From: SVQP01 sp045594705
GTDB lineage: Bacteria > Bacillota > Clostridia > Oscillospirales > CAG-272
Reading direction: 5' to 3'
Assembly (NCBI GenBank): GCA_045594705.1
Contig: JAZNZB010000070.1
Coordinates: forward strand, 1-52,323
DNA: 52,323 nt
Each line of letters starts with the position of its first letter. The first letter of the stretch is position 1. Of this stretch, positions 25,689 through 33,672 are shown piece by piece. The notes below the pieces were generated by a model. It did not search any database and was not told the DNA's origin. It saw only the letters and a program-made list of their open reading frames with translations. Position numbers and translations under genes: made by a program.

Positions 25689-27089
25689 TTATTTGAGTGG
25701 GTCGTACACGTACGGCACCACGTTTTTTGCTTTGCTTGCCTTAACGATCGGGTGCGCCATGGCCACGTAGCGGCATTCGTCGTAGATGTGATCCTCACCG
25801 TCGGTATTGATATCCTCCACGTCGGCCGAATCGTATACCAGCTCGGGAAATGTACGGATAAAGTGCGTGCAGGTGGAAAACACGTAAAACATGGGAATGC
25901 CTTTCTCGTCAAAAGCAAGCCGCGCATGCATCTGTGCCTTGCCTGCAATGCGGGAGTTATCCGCCTTATCCCAATAAACGCCCTCGCGTTCCATCAGCTC
26001 CGCAATGCTCTCGCCGCCGCTCTTTTGTCTGATAGCGGGGTCTGCCACGCCGACAATATATCTGCCGCGCAGATTGGGGTCATCCGCCTCGATCTCACGA
26101 ATGCGCCGCGCCAGCTGTGAAGCACTCCAGCGCACCCCTTCGTTGGGTGTGCCGCTGCATCCGTACAGCTCGCGGATACGGTACATGCGCCCGTCCCCGT
26201 CAAATGCGTACCATCCCACCGAAAAGGGTCTGGTATACCCCCAGTCAAAGCCGCGAAACACCTTCCACGACGCGGGGATCGCGAACGGCTCTATGACGTG
26301 CGTGCCCACGTGATCCGCATAATGCTCGGGATCGTTGCGCCACTCGGTAAACACCTGCCCCGCAAAGCAATCCCAGTCGCCGTACAACAGCGCGCGCCGC
26401 TCCTTTTCGGGCAGGGCGGCAAGGCGCGTCAAGTATCCGGGATCGTTGGCAAGCAGGATCTTGTTATCAAACACGGTGGACGGCACGAAAATGCGCGACC
26501 GCCACCGCACCTGCTCCTCTCCGCTCGGCAAGCGGATGCTGTGCTTTTCCCAAATGGTGGTCATGGGCTTGGCGGGCGTGATAAACCGCGCCTTGACCCA
26601 GCCATGCCCGATGCCGCCCGGATTTGCCTGTGCACGCATATAGCAGCGCGTACCGGGTCCATTGGGACGGTTGCGCGAGAACAGATAGGAATATTCATCC
26701 CAGGTAAACTGCGTCAGCTCGTCAAAGTCGATAAAGTCGTACCGCTTTCCCTGGTAGTTGAGTCTGTCGTCGGTATGCTGCAGCGATCCAAAGTAGATCT
26801 TTGCACCCGACGGAAATACCCAAACGTGCTTGGAATCGTTGTAGCGTGCGCTCGGATAGGCTGCGCGGAACAGCTCGGAGGACCGATCGGTCAGCTCCGA
26901 GAGCTGGGGGTAAGTCTTGCGCAGGATCAGGCCTCTGTAATATGGGATATGTACCTGCCGCAAGGATTCTGCCAGGGCGCAATCGGATTTTCCTCCACCT
27001 GCCGCACCGCCGTATAAGGCCTCATCCTCAAATCTTGCCATAAAAGCAGCCTGGCGCGGTTGTGGCGTCCATACTACGCGCTCACTCAT
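25689..27089 (-). CDS. Phage terminase large subunit (TerL)
   Basis: The 466-residue packaging ATPase-nuclease has a Walker A motif GGAAGGGKS (about 31-39), a Walker B-like YDFIDFDELTQF with the catalytic acidic pair, a coupling motif near YMRAQANPGG, and a C-terminal RNase H-like nuclease (FRGFDWGYTRP and IVGVADPA with acidic residues). Length and order fit Terminase_6-type enzymes. It overlaps the small subunit gene by 8 bp. All key residues look intact, so DNA packaging activity is plausible. Confidence 0.92.
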   Translation of the reverse strand: MSERVVWTPQPRQAAFMARFEDEALYGGAAGGGKSDCALAESLRQVHIPYYRGLILRKTYPQLSELTDRSSELFRAAYPSARYNDSKHVWVFPSGAKIYFGSLQHTDDRLNYQGKRYDFIDFDELTQFTWDEYSYLFSRNRPNGPGTRCYMRAQANPGGIGHGWVKARFITPAKPMTTIWEKHSIRLPSGEEQVRWRSRIFVPSTVFDNKILLANDPGYLTRLAALPEKERRALLYGDWDCFAGQVFTEWRNDPEHYADHVGTHVIEPFAIPASWKVFRGFDWGYTRPFSVGWYAFDGDGRMYRIRELYGCSGTPNEGVRWSASQLARRIREIEADDPNLRGRYIVGVADPAIRQKSGGESIAELMEREGVYWDKADNSRIAGKAQMHARLAFDEKGIPMFYVFSTCTHFIRTFPELVYDSADVEDINTDGEDHIYDECRYVAMAHPIVKASKAKNVVPYVYDPLK

Positions 27090-27579
27090 CTCTCTCGGGC
27101 GGCCGGTCCGCCTGCATCACGGGCGGCAGCTCGATCACGCCGCCACCTTCCTGCAGTGCCTCGGTCTTGTCCTCCACCCAGTCCTCGGGGCATCGGTTTT
27201 GCAGCCAGAAGATCTCTGCACGCGTATCTGCAGGCACGTGCGTCTCGTCAATCCCGGTCTGCAGCTCCTCGTATTCCAGCACCTTCTTGCCCGATTCGGG
27301 ATCAAATTCGGTGTGCTTGAGCTTGTAGGTCTTTTTGAGTGGCGTGGTGTATCCCACCGCTTTGCGGTGTAAGGCCTCCATAACCGCATAGTCCGCATTC
27401 TCCTTGCCAAAAGCCAGAGCTGACGCAATCTCGGGATACTGCTTTTGCCAATTTCGCAAGGTGGACGGTGAAATGCCCATGCAGGCTGCGATCTGCTCTT
27501 GACTTTTGCCCATGCAAGCCATGCCTCGGATCAGCGTCAGACTCTCAGGCGTCAGCCACTTGGCTACTTTGCGCGTCAT
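27082..27579 (-). CDS. Phage terminase small subunit (TerS)
   Basis: The start at 27579 follows GGGGAGAGG; the frame extends to 27645 but without a ribosome site. The 165-residue protein has an N-terminal helix-turn-helix (about 8-48: LIRGMACMGKSQEQIAACMG and STLRNWQKQYPE) for DNA recognition, a central oligomerisation region, and a WLQNRCPEDW motif near the C-terminus, common in Firmicutes TerS. It overlaps TerL. It would select the DNA to be packaged; its pac or cos target is not identifiable here. Confidence 0.85.
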   Translation of the reverse strand: MTRKVAKWLTPESLTLIRGMACMGKSQEQIAACMGISPSTLRNWQKQYPEIASALAFGKENADYAVMEALHRKAVGYTTPLKKTYKLKHTEFDPESGKKVLEYEELQTGIDETHVPADTRAEIFWLQNRCPEDWVEDKTEALQEGGGVIELPPVMQADRPPERDE

Positions 27580-27895
27580 GTTCCTCTCCCCGATATTTGA
27601 GTACAATGCGAAAATCCTCGCCCGCATCCTCGGCCTCCACGGCATACGTCCCGCATACGCGTCGGATCTCCTGCTTGGAAACGGTCAGTACACGTTCCTT
27701 GTCCACGCGTTCACCGCATCTTTCCAACAGGTAAGCAATATAGGCGGCATAGATCTTGCCTGCTTGCTCCTCTGCAGCTACCAGCTCCTCAAGAGCCTTG
27801 ATCCGGCGGTCTCTCCACGCAATCATATAGGCCAGCTTGCCTTCATCCTGCAATTTTTGTTCTTTTTGGTTCTGCACAACTGTATTTCCTTTCAT
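27545..27895 (-). CDS. Small helical phage protein
   Basis: This 116-residue, highly charged protein has a helical stretch (about 12-60, DRRIKALEELVAAEEQ) and a basic C-terminal half. It overlaps the TerS start by 35 bp and the preceding Cys-rich gene by 53 bp. The overlap may mean the real start is the ATG at 27826, which would leave 93 residues. No family recognised. It belongs to the packaging operon and could be a regulator or packaging accessory. Confidence 0.6.
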   Translation of the reverse strand: MKGNTVVQNQKEQKLQDEGKLAYMIAWRDRRIKALEELVAAEEQAGKIYAAYIAYLLERCGERVDKERVLTVSKQEIRRVCGTYAVEAEDAGEDFRIVLKYRGEEHDAQSSQVADA

Positions 27896-28076
27896 AAAAC
27901 TGATCCATGGTCTGCTTGATCACGCACTTCTCGTATCCATCCGGGTGCGCACAATATTTGTAAACGATATCTCTGCGTGCCTGCTTGTCCGGAAAACGGA
28001 AGCGTGCGCATTCGCAATAGGTGTAACCGTCACCCTTCTCTCTTTGAAAATAGGGGCAAGTCCCCGCAATCGGCAT
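27843..28076 (-). CDS. Cys-rich small protein, first gene of the phage packaging operon
   Basis: The 77-residue protein starts at an ATG with AAAGGAGGAG upstream and is the first gene after the leftward promoter. It contains seven cysteines in Cx12CxC and Cx24C spacings (TCPYF, YCECARF, KYCAH, KCVI) with aromatic and basic residues, a composition suggesting a zinc-binding or Fe-S-type regulatory fold. Similar small Cys-rich proteins occur in clostridial prophages. As the first gene beyond a leader terminator it might act in antitermination or late control; this is speculation. Confidence 0.65.
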   Translation of the reverse strand: MPIAGTCPYFQREKGDGYTYCECARFRFPDKQARRDIVYKYCAHPDGYEKCVIKQTMDQFYERKYSCAEPKRTKIAG

Positions 28077-28120
28077 AAAATCTCCTCCTTTGCACGTATA
28101 GGTTGCTTAACTTCTTGCTT

Positions 28121-28150
28121 CAAAATAAAAACCGACGCCAAGTCATCGGT
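28121..28150 (-). terminator. Terminator-like hairpin in the leader of the phage packaging operon
   Basis: A 7-bp stem (one G-U) with a 6-nt loop is followed on the minus strand by TTTTTATTTT. It lies about 30 nt after the expected transcript start and before the first gene, as expected for attenuation or antitermination control. Confidence 0.65.
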
Positions 28151-28183
28151 TATCCGAGTGGTTTACTTTGCTTAACTGCCATG

Positions 28184-28212
28184 AGTATATCACACGTAAT
28201 TACAAAAGTCAA
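28184..28212 (-). promoter_or_regulatory. Leftward promoter of the phage packaging operon
   Basis: TTGACT (28212-28207) and TATACT (28189-28184) with 17-bp spacing. An operator-like repeat sits at the expected start site. Confidence 0.82.
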
Positions 28213-28255
28213 CCCCCAATAAATAAATTTTCCTTAACTATTTTCTCAAAATCAC

Positions 28256-28284
28256 TTGACATTTGCTAAACTCTCATTTATAAT
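28256..28284 (+). promoter_or_regulatory. Rightward promoter of the repressor gene
   Basis: Perfect consensus TTGACA (28256-28261) and TATAAT (28279-28284), 17 bp apart. An operator-like motif overlaps its spacer, which would allow autoregulation. Confidence 0.9.
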
Positions 28285-28314
28285 GAAAGTACAACATGAA
28301 AAGGAGTCTCTCAT

Positions 28315-28968
28315 ATGGAGCTTATCTATCCCTTTACCGACCGACTTCGCACCGCCATGGACGCGCGCGGCATGCGCGCCGTCGAGCTTGCACGCATAAC
28401 AGGCCTTTCCAAGGCAAGGATCAGCCAATATACCAACGGTATCTACGTCCCCAAGGCCGACGCCATGCATAAGCTGGCGCGCGCATTGGACGTTTCCGAC
28501 TTGTGGCTGGAGGGCTACGACGTGCCCATGGAGCGCACGTCCTCTGCCATTCCCAATTATCCCGATATCTTCCCCATCGAACGCCGCCGCATCCCCGTGC
28601 TTGGTGAGATCGCTTGCGGCAATCCCATCTTAACCGACGAGGAGCACGACAGCTTTGTCATGTCGGGCACCAATCTGGATGCTGACTTTTGCCTGCGCGC
28701 CAAGGGTGACAGCATGATCGGTGCACGCATCCAGGACGGTGACATCGTATTTATCAAAAAAAGCGACATGGTGGCAAACGGCGAGATCGCGGCTGTGGTC
28801 ATCGAGGACGAGGCCACGCTCAAGCGCGTGTACTACTACCCCGAGAAATCCAAGCTGATCCTGACCCCCGAAAATCCCAAGTACGAACCGCTGGTCTTTA
28901 TGGGACCTGAGCTGGACGAGATCCATATCCTTGGCAAAGCGGTGGCGTTTCAGTCGGAAATCAAATAA
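28315..28968 (+). CDS. CI/LexA-like phage repressor (XRE HTH + S24 peptidase)
   Basis: The 217-residue protein has an N-terminal XRE-type helix-turn-helix (about 12-60, with LARITGLSKARISQYTNG as the DNA-reading part) and a C-terminal S24 autoprotease domain. The visible peptidase features are an EIACG cleavage-like site (about 98-102), a catalytic Ser in KGDSMIGARI and a Lys some 35-40 residues later in EDEATLKR. AAAGGAG precedes the ATG. It reads divergently from the packaging operon across four operator-like repeats, so it is expected to hold the cassette silent until RecA-mediated self-cleavage after DNA damage. It is the only regulator of the cassette in the window. Confidence 0.9.
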   Translation: MELIYPFTDRLRTAMDARGMRAVELARITGLSKARISQYTNGIYVPKADAMHKLARALDVSDLWLEGYDVPMERTSSAIPNYPDIFPIERRRIPVLGEIACGNPILTDEEHDSFVMSGTNLDADFCLRAKGDSMIGARIQDGDIVFIKKSDMVANGEIAAVVIEDEATLKRVYYYPEKSKLILTPENPKYEPLVFMGPELDEIHILGKAVAFQSEIK

Positions 28969-28984
28969 GCAAAAATTCACATAT

Positions 28985-29068
28985 AAAGCGGGCGACCGCA
29001 GGTCGTCCCTACAAATCACCATCAAATGATTGGTAACACCGTAGGGGCGAACTGTGTTCGCCCGCTTT
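28985..29068. repeat. REP-like palindromic repeat between the repressor and sigG
   Basis: Outer arms AAAGCGGGCGA (28985-28995) and TCGCCCGCTTT (29058-29068) and inner arms GTCCCTAC/GTAGGGGC can fold as one long cruciform with side hairpins. The TCCCTACAAA core recurs at 50408. It may also terminate the convergent repressor and sigG transcripts. Confidence 0.75.
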
Positions 29069-29841
29069 TACATTTGCTTTCGTATTTTCTCCAAAGCTCC
29101 CTTTTCAAGACGCGACACCTGCGCCTGTGAGATGCCGATCTCCTCAGCGATCTCCATCTGGGTCTTATTTTTATAAAAGCGCATGGCAATGATGTTGCGC
29201 TCGCGCTCCGAAAGCGTGCGCATGGCCTCCTTGAGCGCGATATTTTCCAGCCATGCGTCGTCTCCCGAGGAACGGTCGCTGAGCTGGTCGATCACGTACA
29301 AGGTGTCGCCGTTTTCATTGTAGACAGGCTCGTAAAGCGAGATCGGCTCCACCACGGCCTCCATGGCGCGCAGCACCGCCTCCTTTTTCTCGCCGATCTT
29401 GTCCGCAATCTCCTGCGCGCTGGGCTCGCGCTGATGCTCGCGCAGCAGCTCTTCCCTTGCCTGCAGCGATCTGTACGCAAGATCTCTGATCGAACGGCTG
29501 ATGCGGATGGTGTTGTTGTCACGCAGATAGCGGCGGATCTCTCCTATGATCATGGGCACGGCGTAGGTGGAAAACTTGACGTCCAGCTCAATGTTGAAGT
29601 TGTCCACCGCCTTGACAAGTCCAATGCAGCCCACCTGAAACAGGTCGTCCATATTCTCCTTGCGCCCCGCAAACCGCTGAATGATGGACAGCACCAAGCG
29701 CAGATTGCCGTAGATCAGCTCCTGCCGCGCCGCCGCATCACCCGCCTTGGTGCGCCGCAAAAGATCGGTCTTTTGCTCGTCGGTCAAAACCGCTAACTTA
29801 GAGGTGTTGACCCCGCATATTTCCACTTTGTTATAATACAT
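29068..29841 (-). CDS. sigG: Forespore-specific sigma factor SigG
   Basis: The 257-residue protein matches Bacillus subtilis SigG closely: NKVEICGVNTSKL (4-16), GNLRLVLSIIQRF, DDLFQVGCIGLVKAVDNF (region 2.1-2.2), FSTYAVPMIIGEIRRYLRDN (region 2.4) and QMEIAEEIGISQAQVSRLEK (region 4.2). It directs late forespore transcription during sporulation. The start at 29841 is fixed by homology and AAGGGGAG 5 nt upstream; the frame continues to 29895 through a leader hairpin. That hairpin (29845-29879) pairs the ribosome site completely. In many Firmicutes sigG follows spoIIG genes, but here a phage cassette and repeat lie next to it. Confidence 0.95.
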   Translation of the reverse strand: MYYNKVEICGVNTSKLAVLTDEQKTDLLRRTKAGDAAARQELIYGNLRLVLSIIQRFAGRKENMDDLFQVGCIGLVKAVDNFNIELDVKFSTYAVPMIIGEIRRYLRDNNTIRISRSIRDLAYRSLQAREELLREHQREPSAQEIADKIGEKKEAVLRAMEAVVEPISLYEPVYNENGDTLYVIDQLSDRSSGDDAWLENIALKEAMRTLSERERNIIAMRFYKNKTQMEIAEEIGISQAQVSRLEKGALEKIRKQM

Positions 29842-29844
29842 AAA

Positions 29845-29879
29845 AACTCCCCTTGACGCGTATTTCGTCAAAGGGAGTT
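29845..29879 (-). promoter_or_regulatory. Hairpin sequestering the sigG ribosome binding site
   Basis: A 14-bp stem with one G-U pair (29866-29879 with 29845-29858) and a 7-nt loop. The 3' arm contains GGGGAG, the Shine-Dalgarno sequence of sigG, and is followed by TTTTT and the ATG. It can act as a translation block, and the T-run also resembles a terminator. Confidence 0.75.
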
Positions 29880-29940
29880 TTGCCCTTTCGGGCATTGTGT
29901 ATGCAAAATTCCGCCAAGGGGATTTTTTCCTGCGTCCAAG

Positions 29941-31404
29941 TCAGCTCCACTCCACGCGCAATGCAAGCGCCGGCACGGATTGATCCTTACTGCCAAACAC
30001 CCGATCGGCAAAATCCTTGGTAATCGTGACGGTGTTCCCCTGTATGCCCTCTGTCAGTTCAAAGGCGCGATCGGAAATCAGACCTTGCACGTACACCCTT
30101 GAGGGCACGCGCGGCAGATGCAGGATCACGTCACAGCCAACGCCCAGCACGCCGATCGTGTCCACACTATCGGGAATCTCGCAATGCACGCATGCCCCGG
30201 GATACGAACGAACGCCGTCAAGTGTGCGGGGCTGCACGCTGACACTGTACGCACCGTTCGGATGCACCGACGCCACCACGTACGGCTTTTCCTTGCCCTC
30301 GACCCATATAGAGTCAAGCGGCAGATTACGCGTGATCACGGCAGGTGCGCCTTGGCGCACCGCTTTCCCCCACACGCTGCCGTACCAGGTCGAGCCGGGC
30401 GCAAAATACTGCTCGTCAAACAAGATCTCCTCGCTGCACACGGTGGAAGTGCCCATAAAGGGCGGTGCAATACGCTGCCAGTGCAACGCAGCCATGACCT
30501 CGCACAGGCGGTAGGCAAAGTCATCCCCCACCTCTTGAATGTTTTCGGTATCATAGTGGCTGCGCATCACCCCCAAAGAGCACCCTAACGCAGCATTGAT
30601 ATAGCATTCGTCCTCTCCGTTGATCAAACCCTTGGCAAGCGGAAGCAGCACTGACAAACGATCCAACGTGGTGGACACGGACAAGGCACCGATCACGTCG
30701 TAGCTGCGAAGCACCTGCGAAAAGCCAACCTCATCCTTGGCAAGCGCACATACCTTGCCCTCACCCGCAAATCGTCCGCACAAAGCAGCATCGGGATGCT
30801 CGGGCGCGTTGAGCGGCAGCATGCAGGCCGCGTGCTCAATGATCAACGCGGGATAAAGCTCCTTGGCAAGGCTTGAGAGGGCTTTGCGAAAGGCAATGTC
30901 GTCAGCATGTGTGCCCCAATCCACCTTCCAGTATTCCACTCCTGCCTCGCGGCACCACAAAACGCGCTCCTTCCAGTAGGCAAGCTCACTTTCTTGAAAG
31001 GGCTTTTCATAATCCTTGGCTCTCCTTTGCGCTGCCACCCAAAGCCCGATGCCCTTCCAACCGTAAGACTTGACGCGCTGATTGATGACCAAAAGACGCT
31101 CGGCGGGCGGCAAGCCCTTGACAGTCGGGAATTTTTGCTCGCTCATTTCAAGCGAGCCAAAGCAAGCAGCCCCTGTATCGGGACTGACACCATAATCCAC
31201 GTCCCAGCCGTCGTCCAAAACAAGATACATGTCACCTCGCACGTCTGCGTACTCATGCACAAAGCCGTCAGGTCCAAGCAGCCGTTGCTCGTCCATCATA
31301 TCACGCGCACTGGCCCGACCGTCCATAGCCGCCAGAATATTCTGCGTCCGCCAGGTACAAAAGTAGGACATGCCGTATTCACTTTTACTCGGAATCAGAT
31401 TCAT
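29941..31404 (-). CDS. GH36/GH27-related glycoside hydrolase (alpha-galactosidase-like)
   Basis: The start at 31404 has AGAAAGGAG 7 nt upstream; the frame runs to 31494 without a ribosome site. The 487-residue protein has a (beta/alpha)8 barrel with LVLDDGWDVDYG (about 60-71), GIGLWVAAQ and the presumed nucleophile Asp in YWKVDWG (about 157-163), the arrangement of clan GH-D. The acid/base is less obvious; a candidate is the Asp of VLRSYDVIG. A C-terminal beta domain follows. No signal peptide, so cytosolic. It is divergent from canonical GH36 and the sugar cannot be specified. Own TTGACA promoter. Confidence 0.78.
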   Translation of the reverse strand: MNLIPSKSEYGMSYFCTWRTQNILAAMDGRASARDMMDEQRLLGPDGFVHEYADVRGDMYLVLDDGWDVDYGVSPDTGAACFGSLEMSEQKFPTVKGLPPAERLLVINQRVKSYGWKGIGLWVAAQRRAKDYEKPFQESELAYWKERVLWCREAGVEYWKVDWGTHADDIAFRKALSSLAKELYPALIIEHAACMLPLNAPEHPDAALCGRFAGEGKVCALAKDEVGFSQVLRSYDVIGALSVSTTLDRLSVLLPLAKGLINGEDECYINAALGCSLGVMRSHYDTENIQEVGDDFAYRLCEVMAALHWQRIAPPFMGTSTVCSEEILFDEQYFAPGSTWYGSVWGKAVRQGAPAVITRNLPLDSIWVEGKEKPYVVASVHPNGAYSVSVQPRTLDGVRSYPGACVHCEIPDSVDTIGVLGVGCDVILHLPRVPSRVYVQGLISDRAFELTEGIQGNTVTITKDFADRVFGSKDQSVPALALRVEWS

Positions 31405-31438
31405 GGCGTCTCCTTTCTGTCTGTGATTACAATGATAT

Positions 31439-31467
31439 ATTATAGCAAAACAAGTGCTCCGTGTCAA
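31439..31467 (-). promoter_or_regulatory. Promoter of the GH36/27-related gene
   Basis: Perfect TTGACA (31467-31462) and TATAAT (31444-31439), 17 bp apart, 35 bp before the start codon. Confidence 0.9.
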
Positions 31468-31503
31468 TCCTTCTGCCGGCATACACAAATTCACAATATA
31501 TGC

Positions 31504-31532
31504 TTGATTTCAGAGCGATCGTATGCTAAAAT
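31504..31532 (+). promoter_or_regulatory. Promoter of the DUF218 gene
   Basis: TTGATT (31504-31509) and TAAAAT (31527-31532) with a 17-bp spacer, 40 bp before the GTG start. Confidence 0.75.
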
Positions 31533-31571
31533 AAGATAATTACTATTTTGAATTGCGAGAGAGGTGTTCCC

Positions 31572-32255
31572 GTGAAAAAGCCAATCAAAATCCTGTTGAT
31601 CGCAGTTTGCTGCGTTCTGATTTTGGCCATCCTTGGTAGCAGTGCCGTGCTGATCGCCAATGCATTCGTCAAGGGCAGCACTGCGCCCGGGATTCTCTCC
31701 CCCATAGAGGCGGCAGAGCTTGAGGACGTGGACTGTATCATCGTGCTCGGTTGCTTGGTCAAGGCCGACGGCACGCCCAGCGACATGCTGGCTGACCGTA
31801 TCAGCGTTGGCGTCTCGCTTTACCAAAACGGCACCTCCCCCAAGCTGCTCATGAGCGGCGACCACGGTCAAAAAGAATACGACGAGGTCAACACCATGAA
31901 ATCCTGCGCTATGGCGGCAGGCGTGCCGAGCGAGGACATTTTCATGGATCACGCGGGTTTTTCCACCTATGAGTCGATCTATCGCGCAAAGGAGATCTTC
32001 GGAGCGGACAAAATCGTGATTGTCACCCAGGAATATCACCTGCACCGCGCGCTTTACGTAGCAGACGCGCTGGGGATCGAGGCTTATGGCGTCAGTGCCG
32101 ACCTGCGCTCCTACGCGGGGCAAACCAAGCGTGACGTGCGCGAGGTGCTTGCCCGCATCAAGGACATGGCCTATGCCCTGTTCAAGCCACTGCCCACTTA
32201 CCTCGGGGATCCCATTTCGCTGGATGGCAGCGGTGATGTGACCAATGATCAATAA
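31572..32255 (+). CDS. SanA/YdcF-like DUF218 membrane protein
   Basis: A GTG start at 31572 is preferred because AGAGAGGTG lies 6 nt upstream; a TTG at 31548 has no site. The 227-residue protein has a single N-terminal membrane segment (about 4-28) and an extracytoplasmic DUF218 domain: DCIIVLGCLVKADGTPS (about 48-64), LLMSGDHG and KIVIVTQEYHLHRA. These are typical of SanA/YdcF proteins, which affect envelope integrity or vancomycin sensitivity in other bacteria; the reaction is unknown. Monocistronic, with its own promoter and terminator. Confidence 0.88.
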   Translation: MKKPIKILLIAVCCVLILAILGSSAVLIANAFVKGSTAPGILSPIEAAELEDVDCIIVLGCLVKADGTPSDMLADRISVGVSLYQNGTSPKLLMSGDHGQKEYDEVNTMKSCAMAAGVPSEDIFMDHAGFSTYESIYRAKEIFGADKIVIVTQEYHLHRALYVADALGIEAYGVSADLRSYAGQTKRDVREVLARIKDMAYALFKPLPTYLGDPISLDGSGDVTNDQ

Positions 32256-32261
32256 AGTGAA

Positions 32262-32290
32262 GAGTCGACGCGATGCGTCGGCTCTTTTTT
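32262..32290 (+). terminator. Terminator of the DUF218 gene
   Basis: A 10-bp stem (32262-32271 with 32275-32284, one mismatch) and six T, immediately after the gene and convergent with the GH39-like gene. Confidence 0.88.
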
Positions 32291-32298
32291 CTCATCAT

Positions 32299-33609
32299 TT
32301 ATTCAACCGTCAAAAGCACCGCGCTTTGCGCAGGAACGGTGACGAGCACACTGCTCTGCCCTTCGAGCTGCTGTTCGACCTGTGCACAATCGGGCATGGT
32401 AAGGTGCAGCGTAGCCTTTCCTGCAAGGCCTGTCCAAGACAGCGTGATCTGCTGCTCTTGTGCTGCAGGATTGGAAAGCAGCACCGCGCCGCAACTGCCG
32501 TCGGTCGCAGCCAGTGCATCGGCACAGTCACCCTCCATTGCCACGCAACTGCCAAGGCGATACAGCCTGTTATAGTACACAAACGCATAATATGCCGGTG
32601 CGACGCCGCGCTTGTTGGCATCGTAAACACCCGCATAGGTTGACCAGGGCTGCGCGTCGTAGTAGTTCATGACCTGCAGGGCGGTCGGGTGCATACGGCA
32701 AAGCATCTGCGATATATTGGCAAGATCCTGCGTTGTGCCGCGCACGTCACGCCCGGGATTCCACTCGTTGAGGTGCATTTCGGTATGCGTATATCCGTAT
32801 TCGTCCAGCGTTTTGCGCGCATACGCGGCAAAGGCCACGTTGCTCTGCGCATCCGCATAGGAATGCCAGGAAAAAAAGTCCAGAGGACATCCCTTCTCCT
32901 TGATATGCTGCAAAAATCCATGGAAAAAGTCCACGAAATGCTCGGTTCTCTCCGAGCTGTTGGCTGCCTTGACGTAACCGCCCAGGATCGCATAAAAGCC
33001 GCAGCTGCCGTATCCTCCGATCATCAGATCGGGAAAACGCTGCTTTAAGTAGATCGATGCGGTCTCATATAGCGCATAAAACTGCTCAGGCGTGCCGCGC
33101 CACATGGGGCTGTCCATAGGATCGGGCGTATTGTCAGGCTCGTTCCAGATCTCCCAATAGCGGATGCCGAAATGAAAACCGTTCGCCCATCCCTCATTAT
33201 AGTGGCGGATGATGCCCTCGCAAATGCGCGCCCATTTGAGATTATCGGTGGGCGGGATGATATTGCGCGGCTTGACAAAATACTCGGGCTCGATGCTGCA
33301 GCCAAGACGGTACACCACCTCGCAGCCCTGTCTGTAAAGATCGGCGATCAGCCAATCGGTAAACGCAAAATCATAGCTTGCGGGATCTGCGGGATCCTTG
33401 CTAAAATCGGGAAACACGTTGGCGATATCCACGTATCTGGCAGCAGCATAATGCCCACCCATATCGTGCAGACGCACAAAAGGAATACCCGCCTTTGCCA
33501 GCACGTCACGGTAGCCCTCTTCGCAATCGGGCTCGGGCGCATTATTGACGCCATGCAACGGCTTGATCTTGCCCTGAATACTTGAAAAATCGATCTTGAT
33601 GTGCTTCAT
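32299..33609 (-). CDS. GH39-like beta-xylosidase (clan GH-A)
   Basis: The 436-residue protein has the clan GH-A retaining glycosidase motifs: YWEIWNEPD (about 148-156, Glu acid/base in NEP) and the nucleophile Glu in HLNEWNP (about 280). Residues FVRLHDMGGHY and GCSIEPEYF before them resemble GH39 beta-xylosidases. A C-terminal beta-sandwich (from about 350) completes it. No signal peptide, so it would act on short xylosides or related oligosaccharides in the cytosol. A perfect -10 and -35 precede it. It is the fourth glycoside hydrolase in the window. Confidence 0.85.
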   Translation of the reverse strand: MKHIKIDFSSIQGKIKPLHGVNNAPEPDCEEGYRDVLAKAGIPFVRLHDMGGHYAAARYVDIANVFPDFSKDPADPASYDFAFTDWLIADLYRQGCEVVYRLGCSIEPEYFVKPRNIIPPTDNLKWARICEGIIRHYNEGWANGFHFGIRYWEIWNEPDNTPDPMDSPMWRGTPEQFYALYETASIYLKQRFPDLMIGGYGSCGFYAILGGYVKAANSSERTEHFVDFFHGFLQHIKEKGCPLDFFSWHSYADAQSNVAFAAYARKTLDEYGYTHTEMHLNEWNPGRDVRGTTQDLANISQMLCRMHPTALQVMNYYDAQPWSTYAGVYDANKRGVAPAYYAFVYYNRLYRLGSCVAMEGDCADALAATDGSCGAVLLSNPAAQEQQITLSWTGLAGKATLHLTMPDCAQVEQQLEGQSSVLVTVPAQSAVLLTVE

Positions 33610-33643
33610 ATACAGTACCGCCCTTCATGAGATAACTGAATTC

Positions 33644-33672
33644 ATTATATCTCATTTGGTATTCTGTGTCAA
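33644..33672 (-). promoter_or_regulatory. Promoter of the GH39-like gene
   Basis: Perfect TTGACA (33672-33667) and TATAAT (33649-33644) with 17-bp spacing. The -35 overlaps the stop codon of the upstream gene. Confidence 0.9.

Larger units (their letters stand above)
28103..28272. promoter_or_regulatory. Four direct copies of a TTGCTTAACT-like operator motif
   Basis: TTGCTTAACT occurs exactly at 28103-28112 and 28168-28177, and with one or two changes at 28230-28239 (TTCCTTAACT) and 28263-28272 (TTGCTAAACT). The last lies in the spacer of the repressor promoter and the second at the expected start of the leftward transcript. They are candidate binding sites for the S24-type repressor. Confidence 0.6.

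Noticed and set aside
28256..28290. Third copy of the inversion site near the phage repressor
   Set aside because: CTCTCATTTATAATG resembles part of the repeat core, but the match breaks within the dyad and is explained by the -10 promoter element.
19380..29068. att sites flanking the phage cassette
   Set aside because: No direct repeat longer than chance was seen at the two borders by eye; a computed search could still find one.
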